Shown here piece after piece: positions 17,735 through 27,192 of a stretch of 64,000 nucleotides of DNA. The position numbers and the translations under genes were made by a program. Position 1 is the first letter of the stretch. Every line of letters begins with the position of its first letter. Source of the DNA: Methylosarcina fibrata AML-C10 (GTDB taxonomy: Bacteria; Pseudomonadota; Gammaproteobacteria; Methylococcales; Methylomonadaceae); NCBI RefSeq assembly GCF_000372865.1, contig NZ_KB889965.1, positions 765,902 through 829,901 of the forward strand. Direction: 5' to 3'. The notes below the pieces were generated by a model. That model worked only from the letters and a program-made list of their open reading frames with translations, did no database searches and was not told where the DNA came from.

Positions 17735-19009
17735 TTAGGTTTTTTTGCGGCGAGGACCGCCGGTGCTTTGCCTGTTGTTTCGTCGGGGCGCTTTTTTGGC
17801 GTGGCGATAGTCCTTTTTGCCGTTGGGATTAACCGGCGCATTTTTTTTGGGAGCATCCATCACTTTCAAGGAAACCGGTTCGTAGCCGGTATCGGCGACT
17901 CGCGGGATTTCTCTTTTCAGCAGTTTTTCGACGGCCTCGAGCAGATAAGCTTCTTCGGGACAAACCAGCGATATCGCCTCGCCCGACATGCCGGCGCGGC
18001 CGGTGCGGCCGATGCGGTGAATGTAATCCTCGGCCACCTGCGGCAAGTCGAAATTCACGACATGCGGCAGCTCTTCGATATCGAGGCCGCGCGCTGCGAT
18101 GTCGGTCGCCACCAGCACCGCGACGTTTCCGTTTTTAAAGGCCTCCAGCGCCCGGCTGCGGGCGCCCTGCGATTTGTCGCCGTGCAGCGCGGCGGTGCGG
18201 ATGCCGTCCTTGATCAATTGTTTTTCCAGCCGGTCGGCGCCATGCTTGGTGCGTACGAACACCAGCACCTGCTGCCAGCGGCCGTTGCCGATCAGATAGG
18301 ACAACAGTTCGCGCTTGGCTTCTTTTTTTATTGCGTAAACCCGCTCGCTGATATTGGCCGCGGTCGCGTTTTGCCGCGCTACTTCGACTTCGGCCGGATT
18401 TTGCAGCAACTGATTTGCCAGGGCCTTGATTTCGCTCGGAAAAGTGGCTGAAAACAGCAGATTCTGGCGCTTTTTGGGCAGAAACGACAGGATTTTGCGA
18501 ATGTCCGGCATGAAACCCATGTCCAGCATGCGGTCGGCCTCGTCCAGCACCAGAATGTTCAGCCGCGACAAATCGATGTTTTTTTGGTGCACATGGTCGA
18601 TCAGCCGGCCCGGCGTGGCGACGATAATGTCGCAGCCCCGGCGGAGGCTGCGGATCTGGCCGTTGATGCCGACGCCGCCGTAAACGGCTTCGGCATGCAG
18701 CGGCAGGTGTTTGCCGTAAGTTTTGACGCTCTCAAAAACCTGGATCGCCAGCTCCCGGGTCGGAGTTAAAATGAGCGCCTTCACTTCGCGCGGTTTTTGA
18801 CGTAAATCCGGATTTTCCATCAGCCGTTGCAGCAGCGGCAGGGTGAAGCTGGCCGTTTTGCCGGTGCCGGTTTGCGCTCCGGCGAGAACGTCCAGGCCTT
18901 CGAGAATCAACGGGATGGCCTGCTGCTGGATCGGCGTCGGTTTTTCGTAGCCTTGTTCGGCTACGGCTTTTAAAAGCGGCTCGGATAAACCGAGAGAGTC
19001 GAATGACAT
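17735..19009 (-). CDS. rhlE: DEAD-box RNA helicase RhlE
   Basis: A 424-residue DEAD-box helicase with all core motifs: Q motif ([10 protein letters not shown]), Walker [18 protein letters not shown], and [10 protein letters not shown]. The basic, Lys/Arg-rich tail (from about residue 385, ending RRKKT) fits RhlE-group proteins that act on ribosome assembly and RNA decay. The ATG is preceded by AGAGG with about 6-nt spacing. It is divergent from cysQ across a 330-bp gap. Confidence 0.93.
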   Translation of the reverse strand: MSFDSLGLSEPLLKAVAEQGYEKPTPIQQQAIPLILEGLDVLAGAQTGTGKTASFTLPLLQRLMENPDLRQKPREVKALILTPTRELAIQVFESVKTYGKHLPLHAEAVYGGVGINGQIRSLRRGCDIIVATPGRLIDHVHQKNIDLSRLNILVLDEADRMLDMGFMPDIRKILSFLPKKRQNLLFSATFPSEIKALANQLLQNPAEVEVARQNATAANISERVYAIKKEAKRELLSYLIGNGRWQQVLVFVRTKHGADRLEKQLIKDGIRTAALHGDKSQGARSRALEAFKNGNVAVLVATDIAARGLDIEELPHVVNFDLPQVAEDYIHRIGRTGRAGMSGEAISLVCPEEAYLLEAVEKLLKREIPRVADTGYEPVSLKVMDAPKKNAPVNPNGKKDYRHAKKAPRRNNRQSTGGPRRKKT

Positions 19010-19338
19010 TAATAACCTCTAATGTGTTGATTTTTTGAGCGCCTACTATAAGGTGCAAACGAGGATTTTTCTATGGAAAATTGGAAAACGGCGCACGTTT
19101 TGCTTTAGCTTCGGAAATCGGCAAATTCCGTAGCCGGGACCGATTCCCTGGGCTACACTTATCCGGGGGTGGTTCGAGTTTCGCCTTTAGCGTAACAATA
19201 CAAGCTAACCTTCTAATAAATAATTGAATTAAGAACTCGCCAAATGGCATCGTTTATGAAACAATGATTCGTTTGATAACCACGGTGTCAGGGCTCTGAT
19301 CGATCAAGCCGGCTTGATCGGTCGTTGACGAAAGGATA
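19010..19338. other. non-coding gap between rhlE and cysQ
   Basis: About 330 bp separate the divergent rhlE and cysQ genes and should hold both promoters. It includes the perfect palindrome at 19301-19320. I see nothing else supportable. Confidence 0.45.
19301..19320. promoter_or_regulatory. perfect 20-bp palindrome upstream of cysQ
   Basis: CGATCAAGCC at 19301-19310 is followed at once by its exact reverse complement at 19311-19320. It ends 18 nt before the cysQ ATG, so it lies in the promoter or leader of the glycan locus. With no loop it looks more like a dimeric protein site than a terminator, but this is inference. Confidence 0.35.
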
Positions 19339-20151
19339 ATGGATTCTATGTTTGAACAACTGCTGTCCCAGGTGATGGCCATCGCAATCGATGCGGGCAG
19401 GGCCATTATGGAGATTTATGAACAGCCCGCAGGCAATGTCGTATTGAAACCGGACCAATCGCCTTTGACGGAAGCGGATCTGGCGTCTCATCGCATCATT
19501 ACCGAAGGCTTGTCGAAACTGGAGCCGAAATGGCCAATTCTTTCCGAGGAATCGACTCAGATTCCCCCGGAACGGCGCCAGAGCTGGCCGAGATTCTGGC
19601 TGGTCGACCCGCTGGACGGAACCAAGGAGTTCCTGAAGCATAATGGTGAGTTCACGGTCAACATCGCTCTGATCGACAACGGTTCTCCCGTGCTGGGCAT
19701 TGTTCATGCGCCGGCTCTGAACGTCTGTTATGCCGGAGCGAAAGGACTGGGCGCCTACGTGCAGCGCGGCGATGCCGAAAAGCAGCGTATCGAAGTCGTA
19801 CCGCACCGGGAAAACGAGCCGCTTCGCATAGTCGCCAGCCGTTCGCACAGCGACCCCAGGACCGCAGCCCTTCTCGAACGACTGGGAGACCATGAATGCG
19901 TCGGCATGGGCAGCTCCCTCAAGCTGTGCCTGGTGGCCGAAGGCGTGGCGCATCTTTATCCGCGTTTGGGTCCGACCATGGAATGGGACACCGCCGCGGC
20001 GCATGCCGTGGTCAATGAAGCGGGCGGCATGGTTTGCGACATTTCGGGACGCGAGCTCGCATACAATAAGGCCGATTTACATAATCCCGAATTTTTCGTA
20101 CTGGGAAAAACCGAACAGGCAATGCTGGCAACCCTCAGGCACTGGATATGA
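19339..20151 (+). CDS. cysQ: 3'(2'),5'-bisphosphate nucleotidase CysQ
   Basis: A 270-residue member of the inositol-monophosphatase superfamily. Metal-binding motifs are SEES near residue 70, [12 protein letters not shown] near 92, and the C-terminal [11 protein letters not shown] near 215. CysQ turns PAP, the by-product of PAPS-dependent sulfotransfer or PAPS reduction, into AMP. It overlaps cysC by 4 nt (ATGA), so PAPS formation and PAP removal are co-expressed. The start could also be the ATG at 19348. A sulfotransferase lies in the same run of genes. Confidence 0.93.
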   Translation: MDSMFEQLLSQVMAIAIDAGRAIMEIYEQPAGNVVLKPDQSPLTEADLASHRIITEGLSKLEPKWPILSEESTQIPPERRQSWPRFWLVDPLDGTKEFLKHNGEFTVNIALIDNGSPVLGIVHAPALNVCYAGAKGLGAYVQRGDAEKQRIEVVPHRENEPLRIVASRSHSDPRTAALLERLGDHECVGMGSSLKLCLVAEGVAHLYPRLGPTMEWDTAAAHAVVNEAGGMVCDISGRELAYNKADLHNPEFFVLGKTEQAMLATLRHWI

Positions 20152-20771
20152 ACGATACCAACACAAACTTCACCTCAACCAATGTTGTCTGGCATCATGC
20201 GACCGTCACCCGCGAGCGTCGGGAACAATTAAACGGCCACCGGGGCGCGATACTCTGGTTTACCGGTTTATCGGGCGCCGGCAAATCGACTCTGGCGCAC
20301 GCGGTCGAAGAAAAGCTGCATCAAATGGGCTGCCGAACCTTCGTTCTGGATGGGGACAACGTCCGCCACGGCTTGTGCGGCGATCTGGGTTTTACCACCG
20401 AAGCGCGCATCGAAAACATCCGCCGGGTCGGCGAAGTCGCCAAACTGTTCATGGAAGCGGGCGTTATTGTCCTGACCGCTTTCATATCGCCTTATCGGGC
20501 CGACCGCGACCGCGTGCGCAGCATGGTGGTTCCCGGCGATTTTCTGGAAATTTATTGCAACAGCCCGATTGAAATTTGCGAGACCCGCGACGTCAAGGGC
20601 CTCTACAAAAAAGCGCGCGCCGGGCAAATACAGGAATTCACGGGAATTTCCTCTCCCTACGAAGTTCCGCTTCATCCCGATCTGACGGTCGATACCGGCT
20701 CCGTGGATCTGGATGCGTGCGTTCAGCAAACTCTGAAGTTTTTGGCGGGCAATCAGGTCATCAGGCTCTAA
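20148..20771 (+). CDS. cysC: adenylyl-sulfate kinase CysC
   Basis: A 207-residue APS kinase that phosphorylates APS to PAPS, the universal sulfate donor. The P-loop GLSGAGKST is at residues 40-48, followed by DGDNVRHGL, the APS-binding [10 protein letters not shown] and the lid segment GLYKKARAG. No ATP sulfurylase (cysDN) is nearby, so APS must come from elsewhere in the genome. Its start overlaps the cysQ stop. Placement at the head of a glycan locus with a sulfotransferase suggests use in sulfation as well as, or in place of, cysteine synthesis. Confidence 0.95.
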   Translation: MNDTNTNFTSTNVVWHHATVTRERREQLNGHRGAILWFTGLSGAGKSTLAHAVEEKLHQMGCRTFVLDGDNVRHGLCGDLGFTTEARIENIRRVGEVAKLFMEAGVIVLTAFISPYRADRDRVRSMVVPGDFLEIYCNSPIEICETRDVKGLYKKARAGQIQEFTGISSPYEVPLHPDLTVDTGSVDLDACVQQTLKFLAGNQVIRL

Positions 20772-21027
20772 CAACGGTTCAGACTCTTATCGAATTTGTA
20801 TTTTCTTCGGTTTAAATGACCGTATCAAAAAAATCAGCGTTCCTCACAACTTCAAATTTATCGGGAAATATTCTTCGTTTGCACAGATCTTTCAACTCGG
20901 GCCCATTCCGGTCGCAGGGGAACCGGCTCCGAATATTGGGTGCGGGAAAATGACCGGCGCCTGGGTAAAACTCGAAATAATCGTTGGTCGTTAACCTTCA
21001 ATTCCCTATTATTTCAGCACGACAGTT

Positions 21028-23022
21028 ATGAAATCTCTTCACTATCGACCGGACATCGATGGCTTGCGAGCGGTTGCCATTGGTTCCGTGGTACTCTATC
21101 ACCTGGATTTTTCAACATTCAGCGGCGGATATACCGGCGTCGATGTCTTTTTTGTGATATCGGGTTTTCTGATTACTTCCATCCTTTATCGGGAAATCGG
21201 CAATCGGAGTTTTTCCTTTATTTCCTTTTACGAGCGGCGAATACGGCGAATTTTCCCGGCTCTGTTCGCAGTATTTCTCGGCACTTCGGCTTGCGCTTAT
21301 TTTTTGCTGCTGCCTAAAGATCTCGAGTCGTTTTTTCAAAGCATTACCGCAGCGACCTTATTTTCATCAAACATTTTATTCTGGAAGACGGCCGGTTATT
21401 TCGACTGGCCTGCCGAGATGAAGCCTTTGCTGCATACCTGGTCTTTATCGATCGAAGAGCAGTTTTATATCGTTTATCCTTTGTTGCTGCTATGGATGGC
21501 GCGTTTAGCGCCCGGAAGGACTCCGCTGTGTTTGGCGGGCATCGGATTGGTTTCACTCTTTTCAAGTGAGTTTTTTCTTCATGGCCAATCGCCCTCCGTC
21601 TTTTATTTGCTGCATTTTCGTGCCTGGGAACTGCTGTTGGGCGCTCTGCTGGCCCTTGATATTACGTCTTCTCCAGTGCCGCAGTCTGTACGCGAGGCTC
21701 TTTCTCTTATCGGCTTGATATTGATTGCCGTCGGTGTCTTTATTTTCGATGATCAGACTCTTTTCCCGGGCGTCAAGGCATTATTTCCGTGTTTGGGGGC
21801 GGCTATGATCATTTATGCCGGCAAACAGGGGCACACGGTAATCGGCAAGCTGCTCAGTTTAAAACCTTTGGTGTGGATCGGCCTGATATCGTATTCTTTG
21901 TACCTGTGGCATTGGCCATTGATCGTCTTCGCCAAATATTATGTCGTTCATCCGCTAGAGAATCATGAAAAAGCGATTTTGCTGATTTTTTCATTTTTTC
22001 TGGCCGCCGTGTCATGGCGTTTCGTCGAGCGGCCTTTCCGCGGCAAAAGCGGTGTTCTTTCGAGAAAAACTCTGATCGGCTCTGCCGTGTTAGGAATGAG
22101 CGGCTTTGTTGCAGTCGGTTTACTCGGCCACTTCGCTAAGGGATTTCCGGGCAGACTGCCTGACTCGGTCGTCGCTTTGGCCGATGCTTCGTTTAAAACC
22201 CGGCAGTTGGACGGCAACTGCATCGATATTTCTCGTTCGAGGATCGATAACGGGGAAGCCTGCCTGCTGGGAGATAACTCCGGTACTCCTGCCAGTTTTG
22301 TCGTCTGGGGCGATTCCCATGCACTTGCGATGGGGGAAGCCATTCATCTTGCGGCGGATAAAATCGGAGTAACCGGATTGTTGTTTGCCCATTCGAGTTG
22401 CCCCCCTCTACTGGAAGTGGAGCGTTTCGATGCTTTTGAACGGGGATGCCGTGAATTCAACCAGGCCACCCGGTTGTGGCTGGAAAAAAACAAAAATATC
22501 CGAACCGTGTTTCTGGTGGCGCGTTGGGCCATATCCGCCGAAGGCACGCGCTACGGCAGTGAACCGGGGCGCCCCGTGGTGATTTCGTCCGAGGGAATCA
22601 AAGGCAATCCTCAGGCTTTAAAAGCCGGCCTGCAACGCACTCTGCATTTTCTGAACGAACGCGGCATCCGGGTGGTTCTGGTGGCTCAAATGCCGGAAAT
22701 CGGCTGGAACGTGCCGTCGACACTGGCAAGAGCGCAATTATTCGGTCACCATGTTTCCATGGTCATGCCTACTTACGAGGCTTATCGGGAGCGGCAACAC
22801 ACTATGAGCCGAATAATCGACGAACTTTCGGCGCAGTATCCGTTCAAGGTTTTTGAGGTCGCCCGTGTTATGTGCCCGTCGGATGCTTGCCTCATCGAGA
22901 AGGGCGGGCGTTCCTTCTATAAAGACGATGATCATATCAGCATCTATGGCGCCGAGTTGCTGGCCGAACCCTTAACAGACATGTTTCAAACCCATCTAGC
23001 GGACTACCGGCATGAGAGATAA
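21028..23022 (+). CDS. OafA/YrhL-family O-acyltransferase with SGNH domain
   Basis: A 664-residue membrane acyltransferase. The N-terminal acyltransferase-3 domain (about 1-360) has the motif YRPDIDGLRAVA, the segment FFVISGFLI, and about ten membrane spans. After a linker comes a periplasmic SGNH domain, with VWGDSHA (Ser430) and a C-terminal DDDH (about residue 641) completing the Ser/Asp/His set. Such fusions O-acetylate or otherwise acylate O-antigen or exopolysaccharide sugars. The last 11 nt overlap the next gene. The acyl donor and target sugar are unknown. Confidence 0.9.
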   Translation: MKSLHYRPDIDGLRAVAIGSVVLYHLDFSTFSGGYTGVDVFFVISGFLITSILYREIGNRSFSFISFYERRIRRIFPALFAVFLGTSACAYFLLLPKDLESFFQSITAATLFSSNILFWKTAGYFDWPAEMKPLLHTWSLSIEEQFYIVYPLLLLWMARLAPGRTPLCLAGIGLVSLFSSEFFLHGQSPSVFYLLHFRAWELLLGALLALDITSSPVPQSVREALSLIGLILIAVGVFIFDDQTLFPGVKALFPCLGAAMIIYAGKQGHTVIGKLLSLKPLVWIGLISYSLYLWHWPLIVFAKYYVVHPLENHEKAILLIFSFFLAAVSWRFVERPFRGKSGVLSRKTLIGSAVLGMSGFVAVGLLGHFAKGFPGRLPDSVVALADASFKTRQLDGNCIDISRSRIDNGEACLLGDNSGTPASFVVWGDSHALAMGEAIHLAADKIGVTGLLFAHSSCPPLLEVERFDAFERGCREFNQATRLWLEKNKNIRTVFLVARWAISAEGTRYGSEPGRPVVISSEGIKGNPQALKAGLQRTLHFLNERGIRVVLVAQMPEIGWNVPSTLARAQLFGHHVSMVMPTYEAYRERQHTMSRIIDELSAQYPFKVFEVARVMCPSDACLIEKGGRSFYKDDDHISIYGAELLAEPLTDMFQTHLADYRHER

Positions 23023-24181
23023 TTCGGCATCAAGGCCTCTAGCGATTCATGGAGCCGCGCCTGCCTTCAAAGAACCGCTGCATGTGGGCCGGCCCAATAT
23101 AGGCGATCGCGAAGAGTTTCTGAAATATGCCGAAGAAATATTCGACCGACGCTGGCTCAGCAATAACGGCCCGATGGTGCAGGAGCTCGAGCGGCAAATT
23201 GCCCGGTATCTCGATGTGAAGCATTGTGTCGCCATGTGTAACGGCACGGTGGCCCTGGAAATTGCGATCCGCGCGTTGGCGCTTGAAGGGGAAGTCATCA
23301 TTCCTTCCTACACTTTTATTGCGACCGCTCATGCATTGCATTGGCAGGCCATTACGCCGGTATTCGCCGATATCGATCCGGCTACTCATACCCTCGATGC
23401 CGAAGCGGTCCGCCGTATGATAACGCCTCGTACGACCGGCATCATCGGTGTTCATCTCTGGGGGCGGGGTGCTGCAGTCGAAGAGCTGCAGTCGATTGCG
23501 GACGAGCACGGGCTCCGGTTGATGTTTGATGCGGCGCATGCTTTTGCTTGCTCTCATAAAGGCCGAATGATCGGCAATTTCGGCGCCTGCGAAGTGCTCA
23601 GCTTTCATGCGACCAAGTTTTTCAATACTTTCGAAGGCGGCGCCGTAGTCACCAATAATGATCAATTGGCCGAGACCATGCGGCTGATGCGCAACTTCGG
23701 CTTTGCCGGGCTGGATAATGTAATCTATCCCGGCACCAACGGCAAAATGATCGAAATCGCGGCCGCCATGGGATTGGTCAATCTGCATGCTCTTGACCGG
23801 GTCATCGACGCCAATCTCAGAAACTATCGGATTTATCAGAGGGACCTGGCGGACCTGCCGGGCATTACCCTGCTTTCGTTCGACGAGAGCGAACGCAACA
23901 ACTATCAGTATGTGGTGATGGAAGTGGGAGCAGAGTGTCCGGTCAGTCGTGACCAAATTATTCAGGCTTTGCATGCGGAAAACATACTGGCCCGGAAATA
24001 TTTTTGGCCGGGTTGCCATAAAATGCAGCCTTATCGCGAACTGTATCCGCATGCCGGGCTGTTATTGCCGAATACGGAGCAGGTGGCGGACAGGGTGGTG
24101 GTGCTGCCGACGGGGACCACAGTCAGCGAGGCCGACGCAGCGACAATTTGCGGCATTCTGCGTTCATTTATAAAAGGTTAG
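23012..24181 (+). CDS. DegT/DnrJ/EryC1-family sugar aminotransferase
   Basis: A 389-residue PLP-dependent aminotransferase of the family that aminates nucleotide-linked keto-sugars. The PLP lysine is K202 in SFHATKFFN; other features are NGTVALEIAIRAL, DAAHAFAC and FEGGAVVTNN. The enzyme is expected to convert a 4-keto or 3-keto-6-deoxy sugar nucleotide to the amino sugar. The next gene encodes an N-acyltransferase-like protein 4 nt away, which fits acylation of this amino group. The start overlaps the acyltransferase gene by 11 nt. Regiochemistry and sugar cannot be read from sequence. Confidence 0.9.
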   Translation: MRDNSASRPLAIHGAAPAFKEPLHVGRPNIGDREEFLKYAEEIFDRRWLSNNGPMVQELERQIARYLDVKHCVAMCNGTVALEIAIRALALEGEVIIPSYTFIATAHALHWQAITPVFADIDPATHTLDAEAVRRMITPRTTGIIGVHLWGRGAAVEELQSIADEHGLRLMFDAAHAFACSHKGRMIGNFGACEVLSFHATKFFNTFEGGAVVTNNDQLAETMRLMRNFGFAGLDNVIYPGTNGKMIEIAAAMGLVNLHALDRVIDANLRNYRIYQRDLADLPGITLLSFDESERNNYQYVVMEVGAECPVSRDQIIQALHAENILARKYFWPGCHKMQPYRELYPHAGLLLPNTEQVADRVVVLPTGTTVSEADAATICGILRSFIKG

Positions 24182-24184
24182 AGG

Positions 24185-25132
24185 ATGGAATATATTAAAT
24201 TTAATTCCGCTTTGTCATTTGATGAACTCGTCCATCTGTCCGGAATGATCCTGGGACCGAACCGGACTCCGGAAAAAAAAGTTGTCAGGGAGCCCTTGCC
24301 GCCGGTTATTGGGGTCTCCAACGGCCGAAATGCCGTTCCCGGCACGGTGTGCTTCATCGACAGGATGCCCGATCCGGACGCGCTGGCGCAGTTGAAAGAC
24401 GCTTACATAATCACCGATCGGGAAATTGCAGCGCTGCTGGCCGACTGTGCTTTGATCGTGGTCGACGATCCGAGAGCCTTGTTCATCGATTTCATCAATC
24501 ATATGCTTGCCCGTCGGGATTTTGCCGTGTTCACGTCGTTGATCGCGAGGCCTCCCGCCGTTCATCCGGATACGGATATCCACCCGCGCTCGGTTGTCGA
24601 GGAGGGCGTATCGATCGGTCAAGGGTGCCGGATAGCGGCCGGCTGCGTCATCAAGCAGGGCACCTGCATTGGCAATCATGTCATCGTTCGTGAAAATACG
24701 GTCATCGGCTCAGACGGCATCGCTTTGTATAAGGCAAAAGACGGGCGAGTGCTCCGTTTTCCCCATCTGGCGGGCGTTCTTATTGAGGACAACGTGGAAA
24801 TCGGCGTATCCTGCGTCGTGTCGCGGGGGGTCATGAATTCGACCCGGATCGGCAGGGATACGGTCCTCGGCAATCTGTCCAATGTGGGTCACGGCAGCCA
24901 AATCGGGGCCAAGGTCTGGATGTCGGTGGGGTGCCTGATCGGCGGGAACTCAACGATCGGTGACAACAGCACCCTGGGTTTGGGGGTCAGTTTCCGCGAC
25001 AATTTTCATATCGGCAAAAATTGCTCGATCGGAATGGGATCGGTCGTGGTGAACAATTTGCCGGATAACAGCTCGGTCTTCGGCAACCCGGCCAAACGAT
25101 TGCCCAATGTCAACGCCGGGCCGGAGCGTTAA
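24185..25132 (+). CDS. LpxD-like left-handed beta-helix N-acyltransferase
   Basis: A 315-residue protein resembling LpxD: an N-terminal alpha/beta domain (about 1-110), then many hexapeptide repeats (about 115-305, such as IGQGCR, IGNHVI, IGDNST). A His in NVGHGSQIG (H236) matches the position of the catalytic His of E. coli LpxD, which moves a 3-hydroxyacyl chain from ACP to an amino sugar. It is unlikely to be the lipid A gene: no lpx, fabZ or bamA neighbours, and it sits among an aminotransferase, a ketosynthase and an ACP. It probably acylates the amino sugar made by the preceding enzyme. Confidence 0.8.
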   Translation: MEYIKFNSALSFDELVHLSGMILGPNRTPEKKVVREPLPPVIGVSNGRNAVPGTVCFIDRMPDPDALAQLKDAYIITDREIAALLADCALIVVDDPRALFIDFINHMLARRDFAVFTSLIARPPAVHPDTDIHPRSVVEEGVSIGQGCRIAAGCVIKQGTCIGNHVIVRENTVIGSDGIALYKAKDGRVLRFPHLAGVLIEDNVEIGVSCVVSRGVMNSTRIGRDTVLGNLSNVGHGSQIGAKVWMSVGCLIGGNSTIGDNSTLGLGVSFRDNFHIGKNCSIGMGSVVVNNLPDNSSVFGNPAKRLPNVNAGPER

Positions 25133-25155
25133 ATTAGGAGTCGGAGGAATCATCG

Positions 25156-25758
25156 ATGAAAGTCAGACAGGTCCGGTTTCAATTCAAGGGGGCTCGGCAG
25201 TATATCCAGGGCCCGGATCTTTTCAACAAAATGATCGATGTCGGCTATCCGATCGAGCGTTTGAGCAATATTCGTTTCCATGCACATCATTTTGTTTGTT
25301 CTCCTTTAGCACAGATGTATCTGACCTCTAACCGGGAAGATCTGAATGGGCTGGAGGATATCAGTGCGCGCTGCCAGTTTGATGTCGACCGCACTACCTG
25401 CTGGGTGGCGCTGAAACAGCTGGCCGCCGACGAGGCCGGAGAACGGTGCGATTTCGACGAGGATCGGATCATTTCCTTATGCCGGCTGCGGGGAGAGACG
25501 ATTACGCTGACCGAACCGAGTCCTTTCTCTTTTATTGAAACCATCGTATCGATGAACAAGCATTTGCATCAGAATCTGTTTCCCGAGGCCGGCGGTAAAT
25601 GGATTTTCACCCGGGTGGATCTGGACGCAGGCTGCGAGAAAAGGGAAAAGCTGGAACTGCACTTCAAGCATAATATGCAGTATCGCTTGACTAAGAGCGA
25701 CATATGGGTGGAAGGTCAAAAAATTGGGGATCTCTTTTTTTCATTGGTAAAATCATGA
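25156..25758 (+). CDS. unrecognised protein in acyl module, possibly hotdog fold
   Basis: A 200-residue soluble protein with a strong ribosome binding site (GGAGG at 25143-25147). I do not recognise the family. The C-terminal half has a helix with FIETIVSMNK followed by strands ending DIWVEGQKIGDLFFSLV; this order and the VxG turn resemble FabZ/thioesterase hotdog domains, with the Glu where FabZ keeps its catalytic Glu. The FabZ His motif is absent. The N-terminal half may be a second degenerate copy. It overlaps the ketosynthase gene by 4 nt (ATGA), so it very likely acts on the ACP-bound acyl chain. Confidence 0.65.
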   Translation: MKVRQVRFQFKGARQYIQGPDLFNKMIDVGYPIERLSNIRFHAHHFVCSPLAQMYLTSNREDLNGLEDISARCQFDVDRTTCWVALKQLAADEAGERCDFDEDRIISLCRLRGETITLTEPSPFSFIETIVSMNKHLHQNLFPEAGGKWIFTRVDLDAGCEKREKLELHFKHNMQYRLTKSDIWVEGQKIGDLFFSLVKS

Positions 25759-26693
25759 TTGGCATACAGTCGATAGGAACTTATATTCCCGAAGACCGGA
25801 TCGATAACCGGCAAAGAACCGAGCAATTCGAAGTCGATGAGACTTTTTTATCGGAAAAAACCGGAGCGCTTCGCCTAGCCGTTAAAGCGGACGATGAGGA
25901 GACCTCCGATCTGTGCTGCAAAGCTTTTTACAACTTGCAAAGCAAGACCGGACTGCGGGCCGAGGAGGTCGAATGCGCGGTGGTATGCACCCAAAATCCC
26001 GACCATCATGGTTTGCCTCATACCTCCGCCATTGTTCATGCCAAGCTGGGGCTGCCCGAGAGTTGTCCTGTTTTCGATATTTCTCTCGGCTGCTCAGGCT
26101 TTGTGTACGGGCTGTCGATCATTCAGGGATTCATGCAAGCCAATGGATTCCGCAAGGGCGTATTATTTACTGCCGATCCTTATTCCAAAATAATCGATGA
26201 ACAAGACAAAAATACCAGCCTGTTGTTCGGAGACGGGGCAACCGCAACGCTCATCGGCGATACGCCGGTATGGAGAAGCGGAAAATTTCTGTTTGGTTCT
26301 CAGGGCAAGGAAAGTTCCTCCATCCGGGTGGGAAAAGACAGCGGAAAACTGTCGATGAACGGCCGGGCCGTTTTTTCGTTTTCAGCCACTGTGGTGCCGA
26401 AAAACATTACCGCCATGTTGGCCGCCAATCAATTAACCGTGCAGGATGTCGATCTTTTTGCCCTGCATCAGGGCAGCCGGTATATTATCGATACTCTTAG
26501 GAAAAAACTGGATATCGAAGAACGGAAGGCGCCTTTTGTCGCATTCGATTACGGCAATACCGTTTCTTCTTCGATTCCGCTGATTTTAAGCGACCTCGAC
26601 CCCGACGCCCGCAAAGTGATTGTCATCGCCGGGTTTGGCGTCGGCCTGTCCTGGGCAAGCACCGTATTATTTAAAGTTGATCAAGGAAAATAA
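25755..26693 (+). CDS. FabH-like 3-oxoacyl-ACP synthase III
   Basis: A 312-residue KAS III-family condensing enzyme with an intact triad: C113 (ISLGCSGF), H238 (ALHQGS) and N268 (YGNTVSSS), matching C112/H244/N274 of E. coli FabH. It joins an acyl-CoA or acyl-ACP to malonyl-ACP. It lacks fatty-acid-synthesis neighbours and sits between an unrecognised protein and an ACP, so it is a specialised copy, probably building the short or branched acyl group for the amino sugar. The ATG at 25755 overlaps the previous stop; longer starts from 25704 are rejected. Confidence 0.88.
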   Translation: MIGIQSIGTYIPEDRIDNRQRTEQFEVDETFLSEKTGALRLAVKADDEETSDLCCKAFYNLQSKTGLRAEEVECAVVCTQNPDHHGLPHTSAIVHAKLGLPESCPVFDISLGCSGFVYGLSIIQGFMQANGFRKGVLFTADPYSKIIDEQDKNTSLLFGDGATATLIGDTPVWRSGKFLFGSQGKESSSIRVGKDSGKLSMNGRAVFSFSATVVPKNITAMLAANQLTVQDVDLFALHQGSRYIIDTLRKKLDIEERKAPFVAFDYGNTVSSSIPLILSDLDPDARKVIVIAGFGVGLSWASTVLFKVDQGK

Positions 26694-26696
26694 AAG

Positions 26697-26930
26697 ATGA
26701 AAGCGACTCTAGAAGATATTCTTTCAATCATGGAAAATGCGGGTGTTTCGGCCGACATTTCCGCATTAAAAGGGGATACCAAACTGGATAAGACTGCCGG
26801 CATCGATTCTCTGGAAATGATGAGCGTATTTCTGGGAATTGAAGAAAAATTCGGAATCCATATTCCCGATGATGATCTCGACAGTCTCGATACCATCGAT
26901 GCGATCGTCGGTTATCTGCAGCGTTTGTGA
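26697..26930 (+). CDS. acyl carrier protein
   Basis: A 77-residue acidic four-helix carrier. The phosphopantetheine attachment site is S38 in GIDSLEMM. Length and the second-helix sequence GIEEKFGIHIPDDDLD are typical. It follows the ketosynthase by 3 nt and has AAGGA overlapping the end of that gene, so they are co-translated. It is probably dedicated to the acyl-sugar pathway, since no other fatty acid genes are near. Confidence 0.92.
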   Translation: MKATLEDILSIMENAGVSADISALKGDTKLDKTAGIDSLEMMSVFLGIEEKFGIHIPDDDLDSLDTIDAIVGYLQRL

Positions 26931-26999
26931 TGGATGGTTTTAAGCTTGTGCAGGACCCTCTGAATCTGTATTTACGGCATCATTTCCCTGCCTCATCCG

Positions 27000-27018
27000 C
27001 TGCCGTCCGGGACGGCAG
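27000..27018. other. hairpin in the ACP-flippase gap
   Basis: CTGCCGTC (27000-27007) and GACGGCAG (27011-27018) form an 8-bp stem with a 3-nt loop within the 262-bp gap. No T run follows. It could mark mRNA processing or a weak terminator separating two transcription units of the glycan locus. Confidence 0.3.
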
Positions 27019-27192
27019 GCCATGGATTTGTCCTATTTTGATCGTCGCAACCGAAGCGCCCGGATTATCCAAAGACATTCCTGACCTTCATGGGTTAGAT
27101 CATGGATGCTTTTAAAGCAGCTTGACGAATCCGATTATTTTGATGGAACTCATTTGTCTTAAGCCTTCTTTCGCATTTGCCTTAAATTCGAG

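Noticed and set aside
24185-25132. Calling the LpxD-like gene lpxD of lipid A synthesis
   Set aside because: The usual bamA-skp-lpxD-fabZ-lpxA setting is missing, and the gene is embedded in an amino-sugar and acyl-carrier context.
26927-27115. 62-codon frame after the ACP gene
   Set aside because: No ribosome binding site of its own, no recognisable family, and it runs through a perfect hairpin; considered chance.
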